DNA from: Dehalococcoidia bacterium
GTDB lineage: Bacteria > Chloroflexota > Dehalococcoidia > Lucifugimonadales > Lucifugimonadaceae
Assembly: GCA_029940375.1 (NCBI GenBank)
Contig: JAPYUX010000001.1
Coordinates: 95,641 to 159,640, forward strand
DNA length: 64,000 nucleotides
Reading direction: 5' to 3'
Within the stretch, counting starts at the first letter, position 1; each line of letters opens with the position of its first letter. Position numbers and translations under genes: made by a program. The notes beneath the pieces were generated by a model. That model saw only the letters and a program-made list of their open reading frames with translations, did no database searches and was not told the origin of the DNA. This document shows positions 37,233 to 47,234 of this stretch, one piece after another.

Positions 37233-38122
37233 TGTTTCTTAATTTCTATACCTGCTAATTTCTCTACGTATTTTGCTATCGCTGAGTGGTCACTTTTTCC
37301 TTCTCCTTGTATCATCAAAGCCGTTAATACCTGTTGAAGGTTTGCAGTCACTTGAAGAGGTATGTCCAAGTCTCTCGCTGCTTCCATTGCATTATTTATA
37401 TCTTTATAATGTAATTCTATTCTAAAACCTGGATTAAAATTTCTATCAACTATCATTGGAGCTTTGGCATTTATGACATTTGAACCAGCCAAGCCACCTT
37501 GAATTGCTTTATATACTGTTTCTGGATTAACACCAGCCTTTGCTGCTAGGGTCAAGGCTTCAGCTAGTGCATGAATATTTGCACCCACACAAATTTGGTT
37601 AGCAAGTTTTGTTATTTGACCCGCTCCATGTTTTCCACATAAAATTGATGTTTTTCCTAAAACATCAAATAAAGGTTTTGCTTGTTCAAAATTATCTGCA
37701 GAGCCACCAACCATTATGGCAAGATCTCCAGAAATTGCAAAAGGTTCACCCCCTGAAACAGGAGCATCCAAAAAGCTTACTCCTTTTTCATCGCATTTTT
37801 TTCCTATTCTTTCTGAAACTCCTGGAGCTATTGAACTCATATCTATTATGAGATGACCTTTTGAAGCTCCTTCCAAAACACCTCCATCTCCGCATATAGC
37901 TGACTCAGCTTGAGGACCATCTTGAACCATAGTGATGGTTATACTAGCATTAGTGGATGCCTCAGAGCTTGTTTTGCATCCTTTGGCACCTTCTTTTTCT
38001 AATTCCTTAACTGGGTCTGGGAATAGATCATAAACAGATAATTCATATCCAGCTTTTAACAAATTTTTTGCCATTGGTTTTCCCATAATTCCTAAACCAA
38101 CAAATGCTATTTTTTCTGCCAT
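37229..38122 (-). CDS. 3-hydroxyisobutyrate/tartronate-semialdehyde reductase family dehydrogenase (GarR-like)
   Basis: A 297-residue beta-hydroxyacid dehydrogenase. FVGLGIMGKPMAKNLLKAGY binds NAD(P); DAPVSGGEPFAISGDLAIMV is the substrate loop; GAGQITKLANQ holds the catalytic lysine. It is closest in pattern to 2-hydroxy-3-oxopropionate reductase (GarR), which makes glycerate from tartronate semialdehyde and would fit the sugar-acid genes elsewhere in the window. ATG 38122 has AGGAG upstream. The next upstream gene on the strand is the reductase at 38171-38917. Confidence 0.87.
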   Translation of the reverse strand: MAEKIAFVGLGIMGKPMAKNLLKAGYELSVYDLFPDPVKELEKEGAKGCKTSSEASTNASITITMVQDGPQAESAICGDGGVLEGASKGHLIIDMSSIAPGVSERIGKKCDEKGVSFLDAPVSGGEPFAISGDLAIMVGGSADNFEQAKPLFDVLGKTSILCGKHGAGQITKLANQICVGANIHALAEALTLAAKAGVNPETVYKAIQGGLAGSNVINAKAPMIVDRNFNPGFRIELHYKDINNAMEAARDLDIPLQVTANLQQVLTALMIQGEGKSDHSAIAKYVEKLAGIEIKKH

Positions 38123-38170
38123 AATTTACTCCTTTTTTTTTTATCATGTTACATGAAAATCAGTTAAATT

Positions 38171-38917
38171 CTAATCTTTCCAAAACCTTTCTTCTAGAAA
38201 AGCAAAATCACTATCTTTCAATTTTTCTTTTACGTCTTCAATCATACCAGGATGACCACAGGCATAAACAATCGTTTCATTAGGATTAACTTTCCAAGAT
38301 TTAATCCTGTCTTCAAGAACATTGTTAACTCTTCCTTTTAATCCTCGCCAATTTTTATTCCTATCTTCCAAAGGTCTACTTATCGTTGCTTCAAAGATAA
38401 CATTTCTATTGTTTTCTGCTAATTTTTGTAATTCATTATCGTATCCAAATTCATCTAAATATGAGGCACCTTCTAAAACATAAAAATTAGAATTTGAGAA
38501 ACTTGTATCTTTTAAATATTTTCGTAACATGCTCACGTAAGGAGCAATTCCTGTTACAGTTCCAACCATTACATGGTTTTTATAATCTGGTTTCAATACG
38601 AATATGCCCTTGGCTCTTGGTCTCATAGTTACTAAATCTCCAAGGTTTAAATCATTTAATAACGGGGTTAGATTTCCATCAGGACGAGGTACTAGTTCTA
38701 TAAAAAGTTCTATTAAATCTTCTTCTGGAGATGAAACTATAGAATAAGCTCTTTCTATACCTTCCGAACCAATTGTACAGTATTGTCCTGGATTAAAATT
38801 AAATTTTTCTTCTGGTTGAAGCCAGGTTTTCCATAAATCTTCAGTAAGTTGTTCTCTTTTTACAATCTTTGCCCACATGAACTTCCCCTTAACAACATTA
38901 ACAGCATTAAAATTCAT
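38171..38917 (-). CDS. Ferredoxin/flavodoxin-NADP reductase family protein
   Basis: 248 residues of the FNR-like fold: FNPGQYCTIG and RAYSIVSSPEED bind the flavin; GTVTGIAPYVSMLRKY and YACGHPGMIEDVKEKL bind NAD(P)H. The C-terminus ends with an aromatic FWKD, as bacterial Fpr enzymes end near an aromatic residue. ATG 38917 is supported by AAGGGGAG upstream. It may supply electrons to flavin or Fe-S enzymes such as monooxygenases; the partner is unknown. Confidence 0.82.
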   Translation of the reverse strand: MNFNAVNVVKGKFMWAKIVKREQLTEDLWKTWLQPEEKFNFNPGQYCTIGSEGIERAYSIVSSPEEDLIELFIELVPRPDGNLTPLLNDLNLGDLVTMRPRAKGIFVLKPDYKNHVMVGTVTGIAPYVSMLRKYLKDTSFSNSNFYVLEGASYLDEFGYDNELQKLAENNRNVIFEATISRPLEDRNKNWRGLKGRVNNVLEDRIKSWKVNPNETIVYACGHPGMIEDVKEKLKDSDFAFLEERFWKD

Positions 38918-39189
38918 TATTTCTACTCCCCTTGTCTTATATGGTTATATATTCACTAATTGATATTAAAAGAATATTGTTAATTTGCACAATAATTATT
39001 ATATTATAAATATTTAAAATGATTTTTAGAACAAGTTGAGAAAAAAACGATAATAATTCCTTTTTACATAACGGATAAATTATCTTAAACAGAAATCAAA
39101 TCTTTTTTCTTGAATATTTCAAATTTATTGATATCATTGAATTTAGTAAATACTTTAAGCGAGTTCAGTGAAACTCTCAAGGAATTTAA
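38918..39189. other. Divergent promoter region between the FNR-like gene and pyrR
   Basis: 272 bases, very AT-rich. One weak sigma70-like site reads TTGTTA (38977-38982), 17 bases, TATATT (39000-39005) on the plus strand, upstream of pyrR. The 62-codon frame at 39110-39298 runs into pyrR in another frame and is not believed. The PyrR-type hairpin at its 3' end is listed separately. Confidence 0.35.
39153..39181 (+). promoter_or_regulatory. Candidate PyrR-binding hairpin overlapping the pyrR ribosome-binding site
   Basis: Upper stem GAGTT (39161-39165) with AACTC (39172-39176) closes the hexaloop CAGTGA. Below it is an internal bulge, TAAGC on the 5' side and TC on the 3' side, then a lower stem CTT (39153-39155) with AAG (39179-39181). 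A CNGNGA hexaloop over a stem with a purine-rich bulge is, as I recall it, the PyrR recognition element. The lower stem takes in the start of AAGGAA (39179-39184), the pyrR Shine-Dalgarno, so PyrR with UMP/UTP could block translation of its own operon. Confidence 0.6.
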
Positions 39190-39741
39190 ATGTCTTACAC
39201 GGGTAACAGATTATATAAAACCCTTCTCGATCAAGAAGGAATTCGAAGAGCTATTTCCCGTATCTCACATGAAATCATTGAATCTAACAAAGGTGTGAGT
39301 GATCTAGTTATTATCGGTATCCATACTAGAGGAGTTTTTATTGCAAAAAGAATAACCGATATTATAAATAAATTTGAACGATCGAATATAACTGCGAATT
39401 CAATAGATCCTAAAAATTATAGAGATGATATTGAATTAAATATTAAACCGGAAAATGAAAATCCTCATATTGTAATTCAAAATAAAAATGTGGTTTTGAT
39501 TGATGATGTTTTGTATACAGGAAGGACTGTTAGAGCGTCTATGGAAGCTCTTTTTAGTACAGGAAGACCAAAAAATATAAAACTTGCAACTTTGATTGAC
39601 AGAGGGCATAGAGAATTACCAATTAGACCTGATTTTATTGGTAAAAATATACCCACGTCTAGTAAAGAACACGTAAGAGTTTTTATGAAAGAATTTGATG
39701 GCAAGGATGCAATAGAACTATATAAAAGGATTGATTTTTAA
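39190..39741 (+). CDS. pyrR: Bifunctional pyrimidine regulatory protein / uracil phosphoribosyltransferase PyrR
   Basis: 183 residues with the PRPP-binding motif VVLIDDVLYTGRTVRASM and the PyrR hallmarks VIIGIHTRGVFIAKRI and LIDRGHRELPIRPDFIGKNI. PyrR binds pyr mRNA when UMP/UTP is abundant. First gene of pyrR-pyrB-pyrC-carA-carB; pyrB follows after 4 bases. A hairpin matching the PyrR recognition element is placed just before this gene, which suggests autoregulation. Confidence 0.95.
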   Translation: MSYTGNRLYKTLLDQEGIRRAISRISHEIIESNKGVSDLVIIGIHTRGVFIAKRITDIINKFERSNITANSIDPKNYRDDIELNIKPENENPHIVIQNKNVVLIDDVLYTGRTVRASMEALFSTGRPKNIKLATLIDRGHRELPIRPDFIGKNIPTSSKEHVRVFMKEFDGKDAIELYKRIDF

Positions 39742-39745
39742 TTAA

Positions 39746-40687
39746 ATGAATTATTTAGGGAAACATATTATAGATATAGATCATTTAGATAGAAATTACA
39801 TAGAAAATATTTTTTCTATAACTCAGAGATTAAAAACTCAAAATGAAGTGAAAAAATCCTTTAATAATAAAAATATTTGCACTCTTTTTTTTGAGGATTC
39901 AACTAGAACAAAATTGAGTTTTGAGAAAGCTTCTAATAATTTGAAAGCAAATTTTCATAATCTAGATCTATCAACTTCCAGTGTTAATAAAGGAGAATCT
40001 TTTTTTAATACAATTAAGACAGTCGAAAGTATTGGCATGGATATTTATATTATACGACATGGATCATCAGGTGCTGCTATATTTGCGGCAAAAAATTTAA
40101 GAGGAACAGTAATCAATGCGGGTGATGGATCTCATGCTCATCCTACTCAAGCTTTGTCTGATCTTTTTACAATAAAAGAACAAAAAAAAGACTTTACTAA
40201 ATTAGAAATTTCTATAGTAGGAGATTTTTTATTTAGTAGAGTTGCAAGATCAAATATTTTAGCTTTTTTGAAGATGGGTTCTAAAGTTAATATTCTTGGT
40301 CCTCCTGAATTAACTTCTCCCCAAATTTCTGATGCTTATGATCAATATAACTCTTTATATCCAGGTAGTTTAAAATTTTACAACGAACTAAAACAGCCTT
40401 TAATTAATTCAGATATTGTCATGGCTTTACGTATTCAAAAAGAAAGATTTAACAAAGAAACAAAAGTAGATTTGGAAAATTATAAATCTAAATGGAGAAT
40501 AGATAAAGAAATATTGGCTCAATGTAAAAAAAATATATTGATAATGCATCCAGGACCAATGAATGAGGAATTAGAAATTTCTCATAATGTTGCCCACTCA
40601 GACTTTTCATTGATCAATAAGCAGGTAGAAAATGGTGTTTATGTTAGACAATCCATTATACAAAACATTTTTGAGGGAGAAGATTGA
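39746..40687 (+). CDS. pyrB: Aspartate carbamoyltransferase catalytic subunit
   Basis: 313 residues: FFEDSTRTKLSFEKA (carbamoyl-phosphate site; Lys in place of the usual second Arg), GDGSHAHPTQALSDLFT and IMHPGPMNEELEI. Catalyses the committed step of pyrimidine synthesis. No pyrI regulatory subunit is adjacent, as is usual for pyrR-type operons. Confidence 0.95.
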   Translation: MNYLGKHIIDIDHLDRNYIENIFSITQRLKTQNEVKKSFNNKNICTLFFEDSTRTKLSFEKASNNLKANFHNLDLSTSSVNKGESFFNTIKTVESIGMDIYIIRHGSSGAAIFAAKNLRGTVINAGDGSHAHPTQALSDLFTIKEQKKDFTKLEISIVGDFLFSRVARSNILAFLKMGSKVNILGPPELTSPQISDAYDQYNSLYPGSLKFYNELKQPLINSDIVMALRIQKERFNKETKVDLENYKSKWRIDKEILAQCKKNILIMHPGPMNEELEISHNVAHSDFSLINKQVENGVYVRQSIIQNIFEGED

Positions 40688-40688
40688 T

Positions 40689-42017
40689 TTGAAAGAAACA
40701 TTAATAACAAATGCCAAACTTATTGATCCTTCAGAAAATTTGAATGATATTTATGATATTTTGATCAAAAATCAGAAAATAGAAATCATTTCAAAAAATA
40801 TTAATAAAAATAATATTCCCAATGTTATTGATGCAAAAGGGAATACAATAAGTCCTGGATTTATTGATCTTCATGTTCATTACCGTGAACCGGGAGAAAC
40901 ATATAAAGAAAATATTCTAACCGGTTCTATTGCATCTGCTAAGGGAGGATTTACTACTGTTTTAATGATGGCAAACACTAATCCAACAATGGATAATTTG
41001 GATAAGTTAAAACACCAAAAACAGATTATCGAAACTAATTCTATAATAAGAACTTTGCAAACGGCATCAGTTACGCATGAAAGAAAAGGATCTAATTTAG
41101 TAGATATTGATACACTTTCAGAGTTTGGTGTATTGGCTTTTTCAAATGATGGGGATGCAATTGAGAAAAAAAGCACCTTAGAAAAAGCTCTAATTCTTAC
41201 TACCAAAAATAACAGACCAATACTTGAACACTGTGAAGATCCAAACTTGATAGATCAAGGAACAGTTAATGATGGATCTATAGCCATAAGATTAGGACTT
41301 CTGTCGAGATCAAAACAAGCAGAAATAAATATTCTCAAAAGAGACATTTCAATAGCAAAAAAAAATAATGGTTGGATATATTTCCAACATATTACATCTA
41401 AAAAAAGTTTAGATCTTATAAAAGAAGCAAAATTAAGTGGATTAAGAATTAATGCAGAAGTTACTCCAAATCATTTGTTTATGAATGAAAATTGGATTTA
41501 TGGTAAAAAAGGCCAAAAAGTGGATTTTTTAGATTTTGATTCTTATGATACGAATACAAAAGTGAATCCTCCATTACGGGACGAGAGCGATAGAATCGCT
41601 TTGATAGAAGCTGTTAATAATGGGATCATAGATATAATTGCTACAGATCATGCACCACATTCTAAAGGGGATAAATTGAATCTCTTTGACTCCGCTCCTG
41701 CAGGCATAAATTCAGCTGAAACTGCTGTTCCAATTTTGGTAACTTTATCAAAAAGTGATAAATTGAATTTCAATTCCATTGTTGAAAAAATGGCAAATAA
41801 TCCAGGACAAATTATTAATGATATTTCTGGTCTTAAAATTGGGAAAATCAAAGAAGGATATGAAGCAGATTTGACTATTATTGATACAGATGCTGAACAA
41901 TTTATTGATGAAGATTTTTTTGTATCAAAAAGTACAAATTCTCCTATTATAGGAATGGTCTTGAAAGGTAAAGTATTAAAAACAATCTACCAAGGAGAAA
42001 TTGTTTACGAAAGTTAA
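40689..42017 (+). CDS. pyrC: Dihydroorotase (class I)
   Basis: 442 residues. The metal-binding PGFIDLHVHYREPG, the MMANTNPT loop, and IATDHAPHSKGDK with its His and Asp ligands identify a class I dihydroorotase. TTG 40689 is the likely start: GAGGGAGA (40673-40680) sits 8 bases upstream, and it begins one base after the pyrB stop. The same frame extends 19 codons further into pyrB without ribosome-binding support. Confidence 0.95.
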   Translation: MKETLITNAKLIDPSENLNDIYDILIKNQKIEIISKNINKNNIPNVIDAKGNTISPGFIDLHVHYREPGETYKENILTGSIASAKGGFTTVLMMANTNPTMDNLDKLKHQKQIIETNSIIRTLQTASVTHERKGSNLVDIDTLSEFGVLAFSNDGDAIEKKSTLEKALILTTKNNRPILEHCEDPNLIDQGTVNDGSIAIRLGLLSRSKQAEINILKRDISIAKKNNGWIYFQHITSKKSLDLIKEAKLSGLRINAEVTPNHLFMNENWIYGKKGQKVDFLDFDSYDTNTKVNPPLRDESDRIALIEAVNNGIIDIIATDHAPHSKGDKLNLFDSAPAGINSAETAVPILVTLSKSDKLNFNSIVEKMANNPGQIINDISGLKIGKIKEGYEADLTIIDTDAEQFIDEDFFVSKSTNSPIIGMVLKGKVLKTIYQGEIVYES

Positions 42018-42020
42018 AGT

Positions 42021-43133
42021 ATGAATAATAAAATTAAGAATTTAATATTAGAAGATGGTTCTATCTTTTCTGGTTATACATTTGGATTTAATAGTGAAAA
42101 AGAAATTGTTGGCGAAGTGGTTTTTAATACTTCTATGACAGGATATCAAGAAATGTTAACAGACCCTTCTTATCGAGGACAAATTTTGGTTCCAACATAT
42201 CCAATGATTGGGAATTATGGTATTAGTAATTCCGATATAGAATCCTCTGAAATTCAAGTAAAAGGATTTGTAGTCAGACAATATAGTGATAAACCTTCTC
42301 ACAATAATTCAGTTATGAATATTTCTGAATATTTATATCAAAACAAAATAGTAGGAATTTTTGGGGTAGATACCAGAGCTATTGTTAGAAAAATCCGAAA
42401 AGCAGGTGTAATGACAGGAATAATAACTTCTAATTCAGAGATAAAAAAAGTTTTAACAAATATAAAAAACAAACTCTCTTATGACGAACAAAATTTAGTT
42501 GCTGAAGTTTCTACTACAAATGCATACAAAGAAATAAAGCTAAAATCTTTAAAAAAAATTGCTATAATTGACTTTGGAGTTAAGCATAACATATTAAGAT
42601 TATTGAAAAAGAGATCTTGTAGCCTCACAATTTTCCCATATAATTCAAGTTCTAATGACATTCTATCTGCACGTCCAGATGGAATTGTTTTATCTCCAGG
42701 GCCAGGAGATCCGAACAATTTACAAAATATTTTAAAAGATATAAAAGAAATTATCAATTCAGGTATTCCAATATTGGGAATATGTTTGGGGCATCAATTA
42801 ATTGCAAAAGCTTTAGGAGCTAAAACTTTTAAATTACCATTTGGCCACAGAGGAGGAAATCAACCAGTAAAAGATATAAAAAATAATAGAGTTTATATTA
42901 CCGCGCAGAATCATGGATATGCTGTAGAAAAAGTTAATTTTCCCAAACAATTAGAAATCACACATATCAATTTAAATGATGATACTGTTTCTGGACTAAA
43001 ACATAAAACTAAACCAATATTTTCTATCCAATATCATTCAGAAGCTTCTCCAGGACCAAAAGATTCTGAATATATTTTTGATGAATTTATAAAACTTATA
43101 GAATATACCCAAGGATCAAATAATGATAAGTAA
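42021..43133 (+). CDS. carA: Carbamoyl-phosphate synthase small (glutaminase) subunit
   Basis: 370 residues. The N-terminal CarA domain has VVFNTSMTGYQEMLTDPSYR; the C-terminal class I glutaminase has the nucleophile Cys255 in GICLGHQLIA and its His-Glu partners in QYHSEASPGP. Feeds ammonia to CarB. Overlaps carB by 11 bases. Confidence 0.97.
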   Translation: MNNKIKNLILEDGSIFSGYTFGFNSEKEIVGEVVFNTSMTGYQEMLTDPSYRGQILVPTYPMIGNYGISNSDIESSEIQVKGFVVRQYSDKPSHNNSVMNISEYLYQNKIVGIFGVDTRAIVRKIRKAGVMTGIITSNSEIKKVLTNIKNKLSYDEQNLVAEVSTTNAYKEIKLKSLKKIAIIDFGVKHNILRLLKKRSCSLTIFPYNSSSNDILSARPDGIVLSPGPGDPNNLQNILKDIKEIINSGIPILGICLGHQLIAKALGAKTFKLPFGHRGGNQPVKDIKNNRVYITAQNHGYAVEKVNFPKQLEITHINLNDDTVSGLKHKTKPIFSIQYHSEASPGPKDSEYIFDEFIKLIEYTQGSNNDK

Positions 43134-46100
43134 ATCTGTTTTAGTGATAGGTTCAGGTCCGATAATCATAGGACAGGCGGCAGAATTTGATTATGCAGGT
43201 GCGCAGGCATGTAAGTCTTTAAGAGAAGAAGGTTATAAGGTAATTTTACTAAATTCTAATCCTGCAACAATTATGACAGACACAGATATAGCAGATCGTG
43301 TTTATATCGAACCTCTTACGGTGGAAATTGTTGAAGATATATTAATAAAAGAGAATCCCTTTGGCATTCTTGGAACCTTAGGAGGTCAAACAGGTTTAAA
43401 TTTAACAGCAGAATTACATAAAATAGGATTACTTGATAAATATAATGTAAAAATTTTGGGAACATCAATAAAATCAATTGAAGTTGCTGAAGATAGAGAC
43501 AAATTTAGATCATTTCTACTTGATATTAATCAACCGACACCTCCATCAGAAGCAGTAAACAATTATATAGATGCATTAAATGCAGCTGAAAAAATTGGAT
43601 ATCCAGTTGTAGTAAGACCAGCCTATACTTTAGGTGGAACTGGAGGTGGAATAGCTAATAATAAATTAGATTTAAAAGATATTGTCAACTCAGGAATTAC
43701 TTTATCGAGAGTTGGACAAGTTTTGATAGAAAAATCTTTGTTTGGATGGAAGGAAATTGAGTACGAAGTTATGAGAGATAATAATGGTAATGTTATAACT
43801 ATTTGTAATATGGAAAATATTGATCCCATGGGCGTTCATACTGGAGATTCGATAGTAGTTGCTCCTTCTCAAACATTAAATGATAAAGAATATCAAATGT
43901 TACGAACAGCTAGTTTAGATATTATAACTAAATTGAATATTAAGGGTGCTTGTAATGTTCAATTAGCTTTGAAACCATCTAATATAGTCAAAGAATCCAT
44001 TGGAAAAGATTTTTCTGAAGATCCAGAATATTACGTGATAGAAGTTAATCCAAGAGTTTCAAGATCATCCGCTCTTGCTTCAAAAGCAACTGGGTATCCA
44101 ATAGCTAGAATCGCATCCAAAATTGCAGTTGGAAAAAACTTGGATGAAATAACTAATCCGGTAACGGGAAAAACATTTTCTGTTTTTGAACCTTCTTTAG
44201 ACTATTGTGTTGTGAAAATCCCTAGATGGCCTTTTGATAAATTTCCTAATGGGAATAGAACTTTGGGTACTCAAATGAAAGCGACGGGCGAAGTTATGGG
44301 AATTGAAAGATCATTTGAAGCTGCACTTTTGAAATCCATCAGGTCTTTAGAAAACAATAAACCTGATCTAATGTGTCAATCAGATATATTGGACACTAAT
44401 GATCCTACTGATGATAGATTATGGATTTTAGCTGAACGTTTACGTAAAGGATCAGATGCTGTAACAGAGACTAAAAGAACTTATATTGATTATTGGTTTA
44501 CCAGTGCATTAGAAAACATAATTGATATGGAGAAAGAGATCAATAAAAAGAAATTAGACTTGAATTTGTTACGTAGAGCAAAAACTATGGGTTTTTCTGA
44601 TGCATACATAGCCAAAATAAAAAATTTATCAGAATCAAATGTAAGGATTATACGAAAAAAATTAAATATACTACCAATATTTAAAATGGTTGATACTTGT
44701 GCAGCAGAATTTGAAGCAGTTACTCCTTATTTTTATAGTACTTATGATGAAGAAAATGAAGCCATTCCTTTAAGTGGTAAAAAAGCTCTTGTTTTGGGTT
44801 CAGGTCCCATACGTATTGGGCAAGGAATCGAGTTTGATTACTGTTCAGTGCATGCGTCAATGTCATTAAAAGAAAATGGTGTAAAATCTATTCTAATAAA
44901 CTCAAATCCAGAAACAGTTTCGACTGATTTTGATACTTCTTCAAGACTTTATTTTGAACCATTAGATTTTGAAAGCATTTTAGATATTTTAGAGAATGAA
45001 TCTGCTGATTCAAATTTGATATCTACTTTGGTACAATTTGGTGGACAAACTGCTATTAATATGTCTCAAGAATTAGGTAAAAATAATGCTCCTATACTTG
45101 GATCAAGTGCTGAAGTTATAAATTTAGCTTCAGATCGTTCAGAGTTTGAAGCTATCGCTAAAAAATCTCTAGTAAGGCAGCCAGCTGGTGGGTCAGTTAC
45201 TAAACTAAATGATGCAAAGAAAATAGCTGAAAAAGTTGGATATCCAGTAATTCTGAGGCCTTCTTATGTTTTGGGAGGTAGGGCTATGGAAATAATTTAT
45301 TCTGAGAAAGATTTATCCAGCTATTTTAAAAGAGCTCAAAGTTTTGTTAGAGGACAATCTATTTTGGTAGATCAATATATTAACGGTATTGAAATAGAAG
45401 TTGATGCTTTATGTGATACTGAGGAAATATTAATTCCAGGAATTATGCAACATGTAGAACGAGCTGGTATCCATTCAGGAGACTCAATAGCAATTTATCC
45501 AGCATTCGATTTATCACAGGAAGAAAAAAATGCAATAGTTGATGCTACGAAAAGTTTAGGGATAACTTTAGGTATAAAAGGATTAATGAATATTCAATTC
45601 ATTGTTAAAAGAGATAATAAATCTAAATTCATACTTTTTGTTATTGAAGTTAATCCAAGATCTAGTCGTACTATCCCATTTATTTCTAAAGTTACTGGTG
45701 TCCCAATGGTCAAATTAGCAACCCAGATCATGTTGAATGAAAAATTATCTGATTTACCTTATGGTATAGGATTAAGAAAAGATTTAAATTTATTCGCTGT
45801 AAAGGCTCCAGTTTTTTCAATGTCAAAATTATCTGGAGTGGACACTTTTTTAGGGCCTGAAATGAAATCTACTGGTGAAGTTATGGGAATAGATAAAGAT
45901 TTTCATGTAGCTATAAAAAAAGCTTTTATTTCTAAGGGAATTGAAATAAATAACCAAACTCCTTTTTTGTTATCTATTGCTGATCGAGATAAGATTGAAG
46001 CGACAGGGTTTATTAAACAATTAGTTGAAAACGGAAATAAATTATTTGCTACAGAAGGGACCTATAAATTTATAAAAACATTAGGTTATGAAGTTATTAT

Positions 46101-46341
46101 GGTTAACAAAATCCTTTCCAGATCTAATACTGTTCTGGATATAATAGATGAAGGAAAAGTAGGAGCTATTCTTAATACAGTAACTGGAGATAGAACTTCT
46201 TTACAAGATGGATATTATATCCGCAGAAGAGCAACTGAGTCATCTATACCATGTTACACTTCAATAGATACTGCTTTAGCATCTATTATGGCTATTTCAG
46301 ACGAAAAAATTAACGCAAAAGCAATAAATGATTATTATTAA
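43123..46341 (+). CDS. carB: Carbamoyl-phosphate synthase large subunit
   Basis: 1072 residues, the full length of the family, with two ATP-grasp halves. The first begins VLVIGSGPIIIGQAAEFDYA; the second begins ALVLGSGPIRIGQGIEFDYC. Each half has its own VIEVNPRxSRS/T motif, and the C-terminal MGS-like allosteric domain follows. Makes carbamoyl phosphate for both pyrimidines and arginine. Confidence 0.97.
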   Translation: MISKSVLVIGSGPIIIGQAAEFDYAGAQACKSLREEGYKVILLNSNPATIMTDTDIADRVYIEPLTVEIVEDILIKENPFGILGTLGGQTGLNLTAELHKIGLLDKYNVKILGTSIKSIEVAEDRDKFRSFLLDINQPTPPSEAVNNYIDALNAAEKIGYPVVVRPAYTLGGTGGGIANNKLDLKDIVNSGITLSRVGQVLIEKSLFGWKEIEYEVMRDNNGNVITICNMENIDPMGVHTGDSIVVAPSQTLNDKEYQMLRTASLDIITKLNIKGACNVQLALKPSNIVKESIGKDFSEDPEYYVIEVNPRVSRSSALASKATGYPIARIASKIAVGKNLDEITNPVTGKTFSVFEPSLDYCVVKIPRWPFDKFPNGNRTLGTQMKATGEVMGIERSFEAALLKSIRSLENNKPDLMCQSDILDTNDPTDDRLWILAERLRKGSDAVTETKRTYIDYWFTSALENIIDMEKEINKKKLDLNLLRRAKTMGFSDAYIAKIKNLSESNVRIIRKKLNILPIFKMVDTCAAEFEAVTPYFYSTYDEENEAIPLSGKKALVLGSGPIRIGQGIEFDYCSVHASMSLKENGVKSILINSNPETVSTDFDTSSRLYFEPLDFESILDILENESADSNLISTLVQFGGQTAINMSQELGKNNAPILGSSAEVINLASDRSEFEAIAKKSLVRQPAGGSVTKLNDAKKIAEKVGYPVILRPSYVLGGRAMEIIYSEKDLSSYFKRAQSFVRGQSILVDQYINGIEIEVDALCDTEEILIPGIMQHVERAGIHSGDSIAIYPAFDLSQEEKNAIVDATKSLGITLGIKGLMNIQFIVKRDNKSKFILFVIEVNPRSSRTIPFISKVTGVPMVKLATQIMLNEKLSDLPYGIGLRKDLNLFAVKAPVFSMSKLSGVDTFLGPEMKSTGEVMGIDKDFHVAIKKAFISKGIEINNQTPFLLSIADRDKIEATGFIKQLVENGNKLFATEGTYKFIKTLGYEVIMVNKILSRSNTVLDIIDEGKVGAILNTVTGDRTSLQDGYYIRRRATESSIPCYTSIDTALASIMAISDEKINAKAINDYY

Positions 46342-46342
46342 A

Positions 46343-47167
46343 TTAAATTGCTATTGCTCTCACAGAAAGCCAATTTCTTGGAACAGAATCTAATTCCATT
46401 TCTTTAAATATTTGTCTAAGAGATTTTTGTAAGGTTTTTTTCCCATATTCTAGAGGAACTCCAGGTAATATACCTTCAATCCAATCTTTAAATTCACTAA
46501 TATAATGGAATCCATCAACTGGTACATTGTAGGAGGTTGCATTTACATACTCTACTTTGAAGCCGGTATCTTTCAATAAATTAACATAATCCTCGGGACT
46601 TAAGTGTCTTCGTGAGGAAACTTTTTCACTTCTGATAGGTTTAAGTTTGTAATCTTTATAAAGTAATCTTATGGCTCTAAACATCCATTTCCTATAGAAC
46701 TCTTGTGAATCTTCTGGATGAGATCCATCATAAAAAGAAGTGTTAAAAGCTAGCACACCTTTGTTATTCAATTTGTGTTTAATATCCCTTAGAAGCTTTT
46801 CCTTATCTTGAACATAATGAATAGAATTACAGTAAACCATTGCATCTGCTTTTTCCACTATGGCATCAGTTAGATTTTGTACTTCAGAATGAATAAATTT
46901 TACTATTTTTGACCTTTCTAATTCATTCGCAGCGGTTCTAAGAGCACTCTTTGAACTATCAACAGCATAAATAACTGAATCTTTAGCTGATCTAATTCTT
47001 TCAAGAATCAACTTCGTAATATTTCCAGTTCCACAACCTAGATCAACTATTGACTTTTTATCATCAATTTTTGCAAGTTCAATAAATTCTGAATTTATTG
47101 AACTGTAAAACGGTAAGTTCGCAAATGCGTTGAATGCATATTCCTCATTTTTAGATTTTTCAGCCAT
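46343..47167 (-). CDS. Class I SAM-dependent methyltransferase
   Basis: 274 residues. Motif I is SIVDLGCGTGNITKLIL, with the acidic ribose-binding residue in YAVDSSKSAL; ADAMVYCNSIHYVQD is motif IV. A UbiE/COQ5-like small-molecule methyltransferase fold is the most that can be said. Convergent with carB (1 base between the stops) and divergent from modA. Confidence 0.85.
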   Translation of the reverse strand: MAEKSKNEEYAFNAFANLPFYSSINSEFIELAKIDDKKSIVDLGCGTGNITKLILERIRSAKDSVIYAVDSSKSALRTAANELERSKIVKFIHSEVQNLTDAIVEKADAMVYCNSIHYVQDKEKLLRDIKHKLNNKGVLAFNTSFYDGSHPEDSQEFYRKWMFRAIRLLYKDYKLKPIRSEKVSSRRHLSPEDYVNLLKDTGFKVEYVNATSYNVPVDGFHYISEFKDWIEGILPGVPLEYGKKTLQKSLRQIFKEMELDSVPRNWLSVRAIAI

Positions 47168-47234
47168 GATTTTTTATTTTTGTATCGATATTAAAGTATA
47201 TTATATATTTTGGATATTAAAATTTCCTTAGATA

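Noticed and set aside
39110-39298. 62-codon frame overlapping the pyrR start
   Set aside because: Overlaps the well-supported pyrR gene and the PyrR-type hairpin, with no family resemblance.
40632-40688. 19-codon upstream extension of PyrC
   Set aside because: Lies within pyrB in another frame; GAGGGAGA is correctly spaced for TTG 40689.
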